A stretch of DNA of 64,000 bases, from NCBI RefSeq assembly GCF_004337985.1, contig NW_021940920.1, forward strand, positions 229,429 to 293,428, read 5' to 3'. Within the stretch, counting starts at the first letter, position 1. Each line of letters begins with the position of its first letter. The notes beneath the pieces are model-generated. The model was given only the letters and a program-made list of their open reading frames with translations. It searched no databases and was not told the origin of the DNA. Shown piece by piece: positions 12,042-20,972 of this stretch. A program made the translations under genes and the position numbers. The DNA comes from Pyricularia pennisetigena. Lineage: Eukaryota > Ascomycota > Sordariomycetes > Magnaporthales > Pyriculariaceae.

Positions 12042-12653
12042 ATTGATATTGTGCTTGTGTATATGTAGCAGAATAATAGACCCCAATTCCTAAGCAGCAG
12101 CCGCAAGGTAAGCCTGTTGGGCAGATATGGGGTGTTCGATTGAGGGGTGCGGCGCTTCGTCGCAAGTCGCGTGCAAATTATATTTGTTTGGGGACAATGT
12201 TGATCGGTTGAAAAGGCCGCGCTGTGCTGGATCCCCGGCCAGAAATTGGTGCTGCACAATGTGTCCACTAACGGTTGGTCTGCGTCGCGGTTCGTGAAAT
12301 CATTACAAGGTTGAGCTTCCGCGGGAGCTTCCGTGGAGGCACTTGATGGAGCTGCCTGCAGGCCTTGCTTGCCTTGTGCTGATTGAAAAGGATCCACAAC
12401 CTATTTCAAGAGAGATTGATAGAGGGTTAGGGTCAAGGAACACAACAGAAACAGCCGACAGATCCAAGTCGATTCACGCAGCCGCAGGTACTTAGGTAAC
12501 CGGTTTGTTTCAGTTCATATTATACAAAAAAGAAAAAAAAAAAAAAAACCATCAATAATATATCCCTAGCATTTCTATGCCTTTCTCCCTAAGTCCTGAA
12601 ATTATTTTATCCTTGATCTCGGCACTTTTAGGCATGGTGAGTCCTTCATACCA
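12042..12653. other. Intergenic, Chs5 leader region
   Basis: Upstream of Chs5 (minus strand) and downstream of the 265-aa gene. An A-rich run lies at 12526-12548. No gene or RNA was recognised. Confidence 0.55.
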
Positions 12654-13451
12654 TTATGTCTGGAGGCGATTGAACCGCAATTGCGGCTTCTCGCCAGAAG
12701 CGCACCCCAGAGCCGGTATTATCCGGTCGATTATAAGGTGGTAATATTTAACGATGGCATTGAAATCTGTCCTAATAGCTTCGACCACCAAGGCCTGAAG
12801 AATGACCGTCCCATACAGCTGTTCAGGCTTGTCGCTCGACTCCTGGATCCTTCTCCCGTGCTTATCGTAGCCGTGCATCTCAAGCGCTAGCCGAAAGGCG
12901 TGTAGTAGCCGCCTAGACGTGACGGACTTGGCACAGTTGTGAATAGAGGAACTTCCTTTGCGCGCCGCCGAGGCCGTGATCCACAAAGGCTCCGTCAGGC
13001 TCCGGTGGATGAGGCATGAGGCCACCCTCCCCGTCAATGGCTTCGGCCGCGCAAAATGATTAAGCGTGACGATGTCTGATGCCCGGTGCCTTGGGTAGAT
13101 AACTACGCCAAATGAGTGAGGTTTCTTGACTCGAAATGTGCCTGATTTCATCGCAGGCGTTGTGCGGGTTTCATCCATAGGTTCTGGATCTTTCGTACGG
13201 ACTGCGGGGATCTTGTCACCTGGAAACACAATCCCAGCAGCGCGCATTCTCTTTATTACTTGAGGCAAGCGCTGTACACGCGAGTGAGGGGCTTGCGATA
13301 TCTCTTGTATGTGACTCGCAGAATGCGTCCAGCGGATGCCCTCATGCTGAAATGCAACGACCACGCCATGTGTACGGCTTGGTCGCCAGATGAAATGGCC
13401 ACGCTGGACCAGTGCTTGATACCACAGGCCTAGTCTTGGCCTTGTCGTCAT
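12654..13451 (-). CDS. Unrecognised protein, possibly mitochondrial (265 aa)
   Basis: Not assigned to a family. Single exon from an ATG at 13451. An uninterrupted 265-codon frame is unlikely by chance at this base composition, but no known domain was recognised. The first 45 residues are rich in Arg, Ser and hydrophobic residues and poor in acidic ones (MTTRPRLGLWYQALVQRGHF), which resembles a mitochondrial presequence. The middle is basic and Pro-rich. The last 90 residues look like a helical globular segment (LLHAFRLALEMHGYDKHGRR, then LQALVVEAIRTDFNAIVKYY). It could be a lineage-specific mitochondrial factor or, less likely, a spurious frame. It lies divergently to the mannosyltransferase, 670 bp away. 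Confidence 0.5.
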   Translation of the reverse strand: MTTRPRLGLWYQALVQRGHFIWRPSRTHGVVVAFQHEGIRWTHSASHIQEISQAPHSRVQRLPQVIKRMRAAGIVFPGDKIPAVRTKDPEPMDETRTTPAMKSGTFRVKKPHSFGVVIYPRHRASDIVTLNHFARPKPLTGRVASCLIHRSLTEPLWITASAARKGSSSIHNCAKSVTSRRLLHAFRLALEMHGYDKHGRRIQESSDKPEQLYGTVILQALVVEAIRTDFNAIVKYYHLIIDRIIPALGCASGEKPQLRFNRLQT

Positions 13452-14121
13452 GATCTTTATGAAGCGGCAGGTACCTAAGCGTCTGGTTGATATTAACCAT
13501 TCATATTGTAAGGCCTAGTTTTAAGATTATGAGTTTGGTATCGCAGGCCAAAGTTGTTGTAAAAAGTAAGTGCCTCCCTACCGGCAGACAAGCAAACAGT
13601 CAGCCAAATTCATTGGCTGTACGGGATTTATCGCTTATCGTTGCCTCCACTGTCATGCAATTCAGCAAGTCTGATCCACGGCAGGCACTTGAGGGTGGGT
13701 CCACTCCAGACAACATCAAAGATTCAGGGGAAACAAGACGCTAATAATACTTATAGTTCCAAGCCCCAGCCAAAGCCACATTGAATACGTCCACTGATCA
13801 AAGCCTGCAACAGCTCAACAATAGGAAAGAAAAGCCCTCTGTGCTAATAATTTATCAATGGCCGTTGCCAATATATGAGTGTCCATCTACTCTGGCCTTT
13901 TTTCTTTTTTTTTTTTTTTTTTTTTTTTCAAACAGGTGAAAAGGTCAAAGCTGAAGTCAACCTGCCTGTTCAGGTTATTCCATTGATTGTTACACCAACA
14001 CGCATGCGACTCCACAAGTCTTGATGGCTTCAATTCCACATCACAGCACAGTGCTATAGGCAGCTAAAAGCGCTTCAATCTTTTTTTCCCAGCCTTCTTT
14101 TACTCCTCCTTGAAAGCTGCC
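13452..14121. other. Intergenic, divergent promoter region
   Basis: Separates the 265-aa gene (-) from the mannosyltransferase (+). It contains a 24-base T tract (13905-13928) about 190 bp before the mannosyltransferase start. No gene seen. Confidence 0.55.
13905..13928. repeat. Poly-T tract, 24 bases
   Basis: Uninterrupted run of T in the promoter region of the mannosyltransferase gene; could act as a nucleosome-excluding dA:dT tract (inference). Confidence 0.85.
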
Positions 14122-15612
14122 ATGCGCTCCTTCCCCCGTCAACTGAGGGGGCGGCGGATCGTCCGCGCCCTTGCTTTCATCTTCCTGGTGTGGAGCGTCG
14201 TCGAGGTGCACTACATCAGCCGTAACCTGCAGCATGGCACCCTTATGACGACGGGTCCTCCACTTCCCGACTCCCCCTCGGAGCTGGAGTCCAGAGAGGA
14301 CCACGAGAGAAACGTGCGGGCCGTCAGGGAGCGCCGGTGGGAGGACTCAATCGGCTCGCTGCAGCAGTCCCTGAGCCTGAAGCGCCGGCCGCGCATCTAC
14401 ATCGCCAGCCTGCACTGGAACAACGAGAAGATCCTGCGCAGCCACTGGAACGCCGCCCTGCTGCACCTGGTGCGCGTCCTAGGCCCCGAGAACGTCTTCG
14501 TGGCCGTCCACGAGGGCGGCAGCTGGGACGGATCCGCCGCAGCCCTGCGCGAACTCGATGCGGAGCTCGGTCGCCTCGGCGTCGCCCGGGACATCGTCAT
14601 CGACAGCAGGACCCACAAGGAGGAGGTCGAGAACGTGCCGCCCGAGGGGACGCCCGGCTGGATCGAGACGCCACGAGGGAGGCGTGAGCTGCGGCGCATC
14701 CCCTATCTTGCCCGCCTGCGCAACCGATCCATCGCTCGGCTGCGGGAGATGGCCGAGGCTAATGATTGGGGCAAAGGTGGGAACGAGACGCTGGTTTTTG
14801 ACAGGGTACTGTTCCTAAACGACGTCGTCTTCTCCGTCGACGACGTGCTGGCTCTGCTGTTGACCAAGGGGGGCCACTACGCCGCCGCCTGCTCCATCGA
14901 TTTTGCAAAACCACCCGAGTACTACGACACCTTCGCACTGAGGGACATCGAAGGGCATGAACATGCCACGCACACCTGGCCCTTTTTCCGCTCCTCAGAA
15001 TCCCGACAGGCCCTGAAGTTGAGCCTTCCGGTTCCTGTCAAAAGCTGTTGGAACGGCATTGGTGAGCCCAATGCCCCCTTTTTTGCCAAGACTTTCAAGT
15101 ATCGACATGAAAAAAACAACACCCTACTAACTTCTATTTCCTTGTCCCAAACTCAAGTTGCCATGCCCGCCAGCATCTTCACAGCCAGGGAGTCGCCGCT
15201 ACTGTTCCGCGGCATACCCGACAGCCTGGCGGTGCGGCATCTCGAGGGGTCCGAATGCTGCCTGATCCACGCCGACAACCCGCTCTCCGCCACGCGCGGC
15301 GTGTGGCTCAACCCCAACGTCCGCGTCGGCTACAATGGCGACGCCTACGACGCCGTCCACCCCTCCGACGGCCAGGCTTGGCTGTCCTGGTGGGACATCT
15401 GGGCCGGCCTCTGGAGGAATCGGCTGAGGAGGATGACCGCCACCCCCGCGGTCAAGGAGTGGAAGGTCAGGAGGCTGGTCGAGAAGTGGAGGTTCTCAGG
15501 TGGCGACGCACCAGGAAAGGACGCGGTGGTCCATAGGAGAGACGAAAAGGGCATTTTCTGTCTGATTAACGAGATGCAGGTGCTTGCCGAGAATGGATGG
15601 GCTCACGTGTGA
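14122..15612 (+). CDS. CMT1/CAP59-like alpha-1,3-mannosyltransferase (GT69, 464 aa)
   Basis: Type II Golgi glycosyltransferase of the family defined by cryptococcal Cmt1 and Cap59; probably adds alpha-1,3-mannose to a glycan. ATG at 14122. A single N-terminal membrane anchor is at about residues 12-32 (RIVRALAFIFLVWSVVEVHY). The catalytic region starts with RIYIASLHWNNEKILRSHWN, followed by VFVAVHEGGSWDGS and FDRVLFLNDVVFSVDDVLAL; LFLND(V) is the conserved acidic motif of the family. Exon 1 14122-15061 and exon 2 15158-15612. The 96-bp intron 15062-15157 has donor GTGAGC, branch-like CTACTAAC and acceptor CAAG; it is a multiple of three and has no stop, so the unspliced frame stays open. Splicing is favoured because it restores SCWNGIVAMPASIF, the form seen in this family. 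The C-terminal part carries conserved LNPNVRVGY. Coding sequence is strongly G/C-ending. Confidence 0.88.
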   Translation: MRSFPRQLRGRRIVRALAFIFLVWSVVEVHYISRNLQHGTLMTTGPPLPDSPSELESREDHERNVRAVRERRWEDSIGSLQQSLSLKRRPRIYIASLHWNNEKILRSHWNAALLHLVRVLGPENVFVAVHEGGSWDGSAAALRELDAELGRLGVARDIVIDSRTHKEEVENVPPEGTPGWIETPRGRRELRRIPYLARLRNRSIARLREMAEANDWGKGGNETLVFDRVLFLNDVVFSVDDVLALLLTKGGHYAAACSIDFAKPPEYYDTFALRDIEGHEHATHTWPFFRSSESRQALKLSLPVPVKSCWNGIGEPNAPFFAKTFKYRHEKNNTLLTSISLSQTQVAMPASIFTARESPLLFRGIPDSLAVRHLEGSECCLIHADNPLSATRGVWLNPNVRVGYNGDAYDAVHPSDGQAWLSWWDIWAGLWRNRLRRMTATPAVKEWKVRRLVEKWRFSGGDAPGKDAVVHRRDEKGIFCLINEMQVLAENGWAHV

Positions 15613-16062
15613 CACTAAAGTCTTTACCATCTCATAAGTAATGACACTTCAGGCAAAACATGGCGCGCGCACAGTACCGAATAAACGAGATCTGCTCCAC
15701 CTGTCCAGGGCGGTCGGTGTACTCTGAATACGGGTGCATCGATAAACTAGCAAAAAGCAGATACTCCGTAACATTGATTTTCAGTGTTCGTTTCGTATCC
15801 CATATAACTTCATTTTTTGCGGGCTGTACAGCCATCGCTTCACACAGTGACAACGCGGCTCGCGCCTCGCTTTGCTTCTTTGTTCCATTCTATAGCAGTT
15901 AATATTGCCTATTTTATGACAGAGGCACCTGAAACAATATGTAAGGTGGGAAGCCAATTCCCTGAAGCGGCCAAAATACCATCGGCCATTCTAGTGAAGC
16001 ACTTTTGTTTCCGATATTCATACCACGCCCAGCATTGCAATGTGCGATCCCTTCCTATGTTT
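15613..16062. other. Convergent intergenic spacer
   Basis: Lies between the 3' ends of the mannosyltransferase (+) and WASP (-) genes. Moderately AT-rich, consistent with terminators and 3' UTRs. No gene seen. Confidence 0.55.
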
Positions 16063-18198
16063 CTACCAATCGTCATCCGAAGCTTCGTCATCTATTGTCA
16101 AGTTAGAATTTTAGGCTCAAGGAATACATAGGTTCTCGGAGAGAATTCGTTCAAAACTTACCGCTTCTGCTGACCTTCTCCTTGCGCTTCTGCAGCGCGG
16201 CAGCCAAAGCATCAGCCATGCCACCACCGCCAGCACCAGCGCCTGCAGGAGGCAACCCGCTACCATGCGGGCCAGTATCGCTGCCTCCGCCAACCTGTGC
16301 AGCACTGCGGTCGCGTATCTGTGACCTGTCCACTTTCTTCAGCGACCCAACACCGCCGGCTTTTTGAATGCCGGCCAGCAATCCGGCACGCCCAGGGTCC
16401 GCAGCTGCGGCAGGCAGGCCTGATGCGTATCCAGAATCTCTGTTCGGAGGCGGTGGTGGAGGCGCCGGAGGAGCGCCAGCCATTCCACCCGGAGGCGGAG
16501 GAGGCGGGGGCGCTGGCGGGGCGCCGGCCAGTCCACCTGGAGGCGGTGGTGGTGGGGGTGCTGGTGGAGGAGCCGCTGAGCCGGATGGCGGCGGCAATGG
16601 AGGCGCAGGTGGAGGCGCCGGTGGTGCGCTCGAGGTAGGCAAAGGGGGTGGCGCCGGTGGTGCTTGGGATGAAGGCAGAGGCGGCGGCTGCGGAGAAGCA
16701 GGGGCTCTGCTCGGCAATACGGGCGGAGGCCGTGTGCTGGGAGGCGGCAAAGGCGGGGCCGTTGGCGCCGCGGGGACTTTTGAAGGGAGTGGGGGCGGCA
16801 TAGCAGAAACAGGAGGCACCTGGTGTACTGGCTCTCTTGATGGAGGAGGTGGTGGAACAGGCCCTCGGCTGGGAGGTGCCGGAGGTGGAGGAACACTTCG
16901 TTGGAAAGGCGGCGGTACGCCAAATCTGGGATTGGACGAGTCTTCCTTGTCGTCGACCGGTGTCTTTGGAGGCCTTGGCGGTGGAGGGGGGCCGGCAGCT
17001 GGTGCCTGCCTTGGCGGAGGAGCTGTGTGGGCATACTTGCCCGCGTCGGGGAGCGGTGGCGGGGCGGCGAAGCGTGGGCGAGGCGGAGAGGGTGGTGATG
17101 TTGGTGCCTCAACCTTCGCAGCACCTCGTCTTGGCGCTGGCGGAGCTGGTGGTGCAGCACCTCGTCGCGGCGGAGGCGGCGCTGGTGGGGCATGTGACGA
17201 TACCGGAGGAGCCGAGGGCGGAGGAGGAGGCGCGCGTAAGCTGTTTGATCGGTCGTTTGATGGGGGCGGCGGCGGAGGAGGAGCATGGGCTTGCTGACGG
17301 GATGGCGGGCTTTCCTTGCGCGCGGATTGTTGCTCCTGCCTAAGGAAGTCGACAATGAACTCCTGGTTGTCCAAAATGAAGTCATCCGTGAGGCCCTTCT
17401 CCTTCAGATCATCACCAAAGTGCTCTCTCCATAGCGGGTCGAAGGCATCAAGTATGGCAAACTCGGACTTGGGCTTGGGGCCGTTCATGCCATTGATGCT
17501 GCCCGAAGATAGCTTTGACTGGTGTCCATTTGGCGGAGGAGGTGGAAGTGCAGCTTGGGGCGAATCGGGGGGAGTATGTGCCGACGAGTGCCGATGGCCA
17601 AACAGGCCGCCCAAAATGCCGTGATGTTTTTGAGTTCCTCCTGTTGAACCTGGCGCCGCAGACGCTCCGACGGGAAGGCTGAAGGGCGCAACTTTGGTCA
17701 ATTTGCTCGCATTCCTCTCTCGCTCGTCCATCTTCTTCTTGAACTGCTTCGCCTCTTTCTCGTCGGCGAAACTGAGTCCAGCAAGACATTCCTCGAGTTC
17801 GAACGTGTGGAAGAAGACACGGTCCTGGTTGTAACTCCATGTGTCGTAAATCTCCTGATCCCAAATAACGCCTCTCCCGCCTGGCTGTGGTTTGTCAGAG
17901 CCGTCAGCACAGAACACAATGCTCATTCATCATGATTGTTGTCACCGCCAACAATGGGCATCTCCTAGCCAGAAGCTAGCTAGCTTACCGAGATATCAAC
18001 GAGCTTCACCCAGTACGTATGTCCGACCAAGTCGTTGCAGAGCACAGCGGCTCCCTGCAGTCCCGTGTCTGTCCATTTTGACCTGTTTGGGTATGCAACA
18101 TAAAGTTTGGCGACAGCAACGGCCTGGATCTTGTTTGTGTGCTTGGGAACGAAGCGTTTGACCGTCTCCTTGTCCTGCTCCGACAGGATGGACGGCAT
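16063..18198 (-). CDS. LAS17: WASP/Las17 actin nucleation-promoting factor (653 aa)
   Basis: Activates the Arp2/3 complex at endocytic actin patches. Three exons: 17989-18198, 16162-17884 and 16063-16091; introns 17885-17988 (104 bp) and 16092-16161 (70 bp). The N-terminal WH1 domain covers about residues 10-125 (VAVAKLYVAYPNRSKWTDTG, VKLVDIS joined to PGGRGVIWDQEIYDTW). No CRIB/GTPase-binding domain is visible, as expected for fungal WASP. Residues about 210-520 are a long proline-rich tract with many PPPPP runs for SH3 proteins and profilin. A WH2 segment follows (GRAGLLAGIQKAGGVGSLKK, then VDRSQIRD) and the central region MADALAAALQKRKEKVSRS. The last 29-bp exon encodes only the acidic tail DDEASDDDW, whose final Trp is the Arp2/3 contact. 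If the last intron is retained, the protein ends in GKF and loses this tail. The very long Gly-rich frame on the opposite strand is a shadow of the proline tract. Confidence 0.95.
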
Positions 18199-19767
18199 CC
18201 TGCAGTAGTCGTCGTGGTCGCAGGCGTCACGAGTGTACCTGCTCGCTTGTGTCGAAAGATTGTTTTATTTGGCGGTGCGGTCGAGAAGAGCAAGAGTGTC
18301 GGTGTCGTGTTTTTTTGCGTGCTCTATTTGGTTCCCCAACGTGCCATTCTCCCCTCTATGCCTGCCTGCCTGCCTGGGCGCGGTGGTTTGAAAGTCTGTA
18401 GCGGCAATCTTGAGGCCAGTTGCGATTGGAAGGTCGGGCGAAACCGAGAAAAAAAGGTCAAGCGTGTGCGCGTGCGTCGGAGCGAATCGTCGCAGTGCAG
18501 TGAGCGAGTGACTGGGAAAATATGTATGCGTGCGTCTGTGTGCGTATGTGTTGGCGGCGCTTATTTTTCCCGCCGGTCAGATCAGCTCGGAAGGCTACCT
18601 TGCCTTTTAAAGTTGGCTTGCTATAGTGTAGGTAGGTACCTATGCGGCTTGGTTATTGCAGTTTGTGAGGCCTGATTTCTGTCAGGTCATATATACGTAA
18701 ACCTGAGTTTCCTTCCAATATTTCCCCTCTCAATATTCAGGCAGAGGGAGCAAATGGAACAGCTTCGGTTGGGGGATTTTGTCGGACTGGATTGGGCTGG
18801 GCTGGGCTTTGGTATGATACGGTATGGTACCAATGCCCGGGTGGGTTCGCTGGCGGGGTGCGGTGGGTTGAATTGGGCAAGTCAAGTCAAGGTCATAACT
18901 AAAGTCAGGGACCATGGCTGACGAATAACTCCAAAAGCAGAAGATGACTGGGAACACGGACCATGTTCAGACCCAGTGGAAGCAACCGCAGCTGCCTACA
19001 GGCGTGTTCATTCCACTTTGAAATACCTGAACTTGCCAAATTACCCCTATTTCCAGTTAGTTAGATGGGCTGACTTTCCAGGCAGAAATATCCCACCCAG
19101 AAAACTTTCTTTTTAAAGAGAATTACGCGGTTAATACACGCAAAACGTTTCACTCTCGTCGCTTGCAGAGAAAGACTTGAAAGACTCGTCAGCCCAGTCG
19201 CATGTTCAGGCTGGCGGTCACCAAACGGACGCCCCACCCCCAAGACCGTTGGATTTGGACGGGGAAGGGGCCGAAATGACCGAGACATTGAAAGATCAAT
19301 CGAGGTTCTTTCTTTTGAGATCGCAGCATTTTCTTTCTTTTGGTTTTTTTTTTTTTCTTTTCTTGAATGTATACATCTCAAGTATCTTATTTTAGTAACT
19401 ACATTTAAAAGAACAGATTTTTGCCAATCTTCTCGAGATCATAATGGTCTGAAGTCTTCTTGTGTCCGCGACGTGAAAAATACTTGAGGTCCGACGCGCT
19501 CAGTTTGCGCAAAATGCTTCATTGGACGGTGGGGAACAGCCTCCTCAGCTGGAAGGTTCCATTGAGCCAAACAGTTCAGACCCCTCTGTCCGTCACAATG
19601 ATGATATGCCGTCTACCAACCGGCAGTCGGGATTACTGGGGGGAACCATGGTTTATTAATAAGATTGTTCATTAATTAACTGAAAAGCCTTTAAAGAATA
19701 TCAACGACACGTCCGATACTATTTATGCGTTGTCGGTCCGACCCTCGCTGCATCGTACCATGTCTGT
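18199..19767. other. Intergenic, WASP promoter and leader, 1.6 kb
   Basis: No supportable gene. A 178-codon open frame (18139-18675, +) overlaps the WASP start antisense and has no family features. The palindrome-like TAGGTAGGTACCTA lies at 18629-18642, and T-rich runs occur near 19345-19365. Confidence 0.5.
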
Positions 19768-20078
19768 TTATTTGTTCAGTTCTTGGGCCTTGGCCCGGCG
19801 CTCCTCCTTGGTGCCCTCCTCGGTGGCATTGAAGTCTTGCGGAATGGCCGGACCCGGGTTTGCCGAGTGGGGCTGGAAGGCGGCCTTGATCTTGTCGGTC
19901 ACGGAGCCCTGATTGCCCTGAGAAAGAAGCAAATCGGTACATGTTAGTCTTCGGTCTCTCATGTAAAGAATAAGTAATGACTGGTTGTGTGGTTCTACAC
20001 TGGGAAATCTTTTGCACGAACCTGGTCGGGGTTGGGGACCACCTGGGTCTTCTGGTCTTGGTTCTTGCTGGAGTCCAT
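19768..20078 (-). CDS. Small hydrophilic, probably disordered protein (68 aa)
   Basis: Two exons: 20022-20078 (19 codons, MDSSKNQDQKTQVVPNPDQ) and 19768-19917; intron 19918-20021 (104 bp, phase 0, donor GTTCGT, acceptor CTCAG). Function unknown. The protein is rich in Gln, Asn, Lys, Glu, Pro and Ala, with no Cys, Trp or Tyr and no membrane segment (SVTDKIKAAFQPHSANPGPA, then TEEGTKEERRAKAQELNK). This composition is typical of intrinsically disordered small fungal proteins. The gene call rests on the clean intron, an in-frame phase-0 join and codon use; no family was recognised. It lies divergently to the XPF gene. Confidence 0.68.
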
Positions 20079-20972
20079 CTTGAGTTGATGTGGATGTGTT
20101 TTTGGTTCAGTTATTGTTACAAGGGAGGTAGTTGTGTGTTGGTATGGTGTCTTTGTGGGATTTTTTTCTCAAAAGGATGGAGGTCAAGAGACTGAAAAGT
20201 TATTGTATGCAAGGCATTGCTGCGACTTTTAATACAAATCCTCCTGCCTTTTACTCACATCCTTCCCAGCCCAATCTACGCCCCATTCTCAATCATGTGC
20301 ACCTTGAGCATCATCACTCACTGGGCAAACAAGCTACATGTGTAAAGCAGTCAGTCAGTCGGCGATCAGTGATGACGTCGTCTCTGTGCACTCTGGAATG
20401 GGTTCCCTCGTCTTAGCATGGTGGGGTTCGCAATTGAAGGTACGAGTGGGTCACACTGTAGAGTGGCAGCCACCAATCGCGAGACTGTGTTAGACGTCGA
20501 ACTTCCCACGGTCAACCTCAGCCTATTGGCTGATCCAGGTCTAGCCTAGGTGGTCTGGTGTCCAGGCTGTCTCGCTTTATGCCGCCTGAAGGTACACGCA
20601 GCAACTGACGTACTCTGCACCTCCAGCCTGACCTTGTACATCCGACGGTGTTAGGACGAGCACGTCCCTTGTACTATTACTTTTTTTGGGGGGCTTTTCT
20701 ACTTGATTATTTGGAACTTTGGTGACAAATTACTGTCGAAAAATCCCTGTAATCTTTTTTGTTTTTCTTTCTTCCGCCTCGGATCTGTTTTGTGGCAGAA
20801 AACCCTGACCCTGAATCGGAGGTATCGGACGTAACCAGCTCCTTTGGCTACCTCCTGGGTTCTGAGCATAAACTCCAGCCCCCAAGACTGTACCATGGTG
20901 ACAACAATGCGCCACCTTGTATGATAAAAAACAATTAGCCGCCCCGGGTGTCATCCGGACTGCAGCTCTACC
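20079..20972. other. Intergenic, divergent promoter of the 68-aa gene and XPF
   Basis: Nearly 0.9 kb without a supportable gene. It must hold both promoters. No convincing regulatory site was identified. Confidence 0.55.

Noticed and set aside
16368..17297. 309-codon Gly-rich open frame on the plus strand, and a 348-codon minus-strand frame (16339-17385)
   Set aside because: Both are shadows of the G/C-rich WASP proline tract in other frames; the spliced WASP reading has WH1, WH2 and acidic motifs.
18139..18675. 178-codon plus-strand frame overlapping the WASP start
   Set aside because: Antisense to the WASP 5' region, no domain, Cys/Val-rich random composition.
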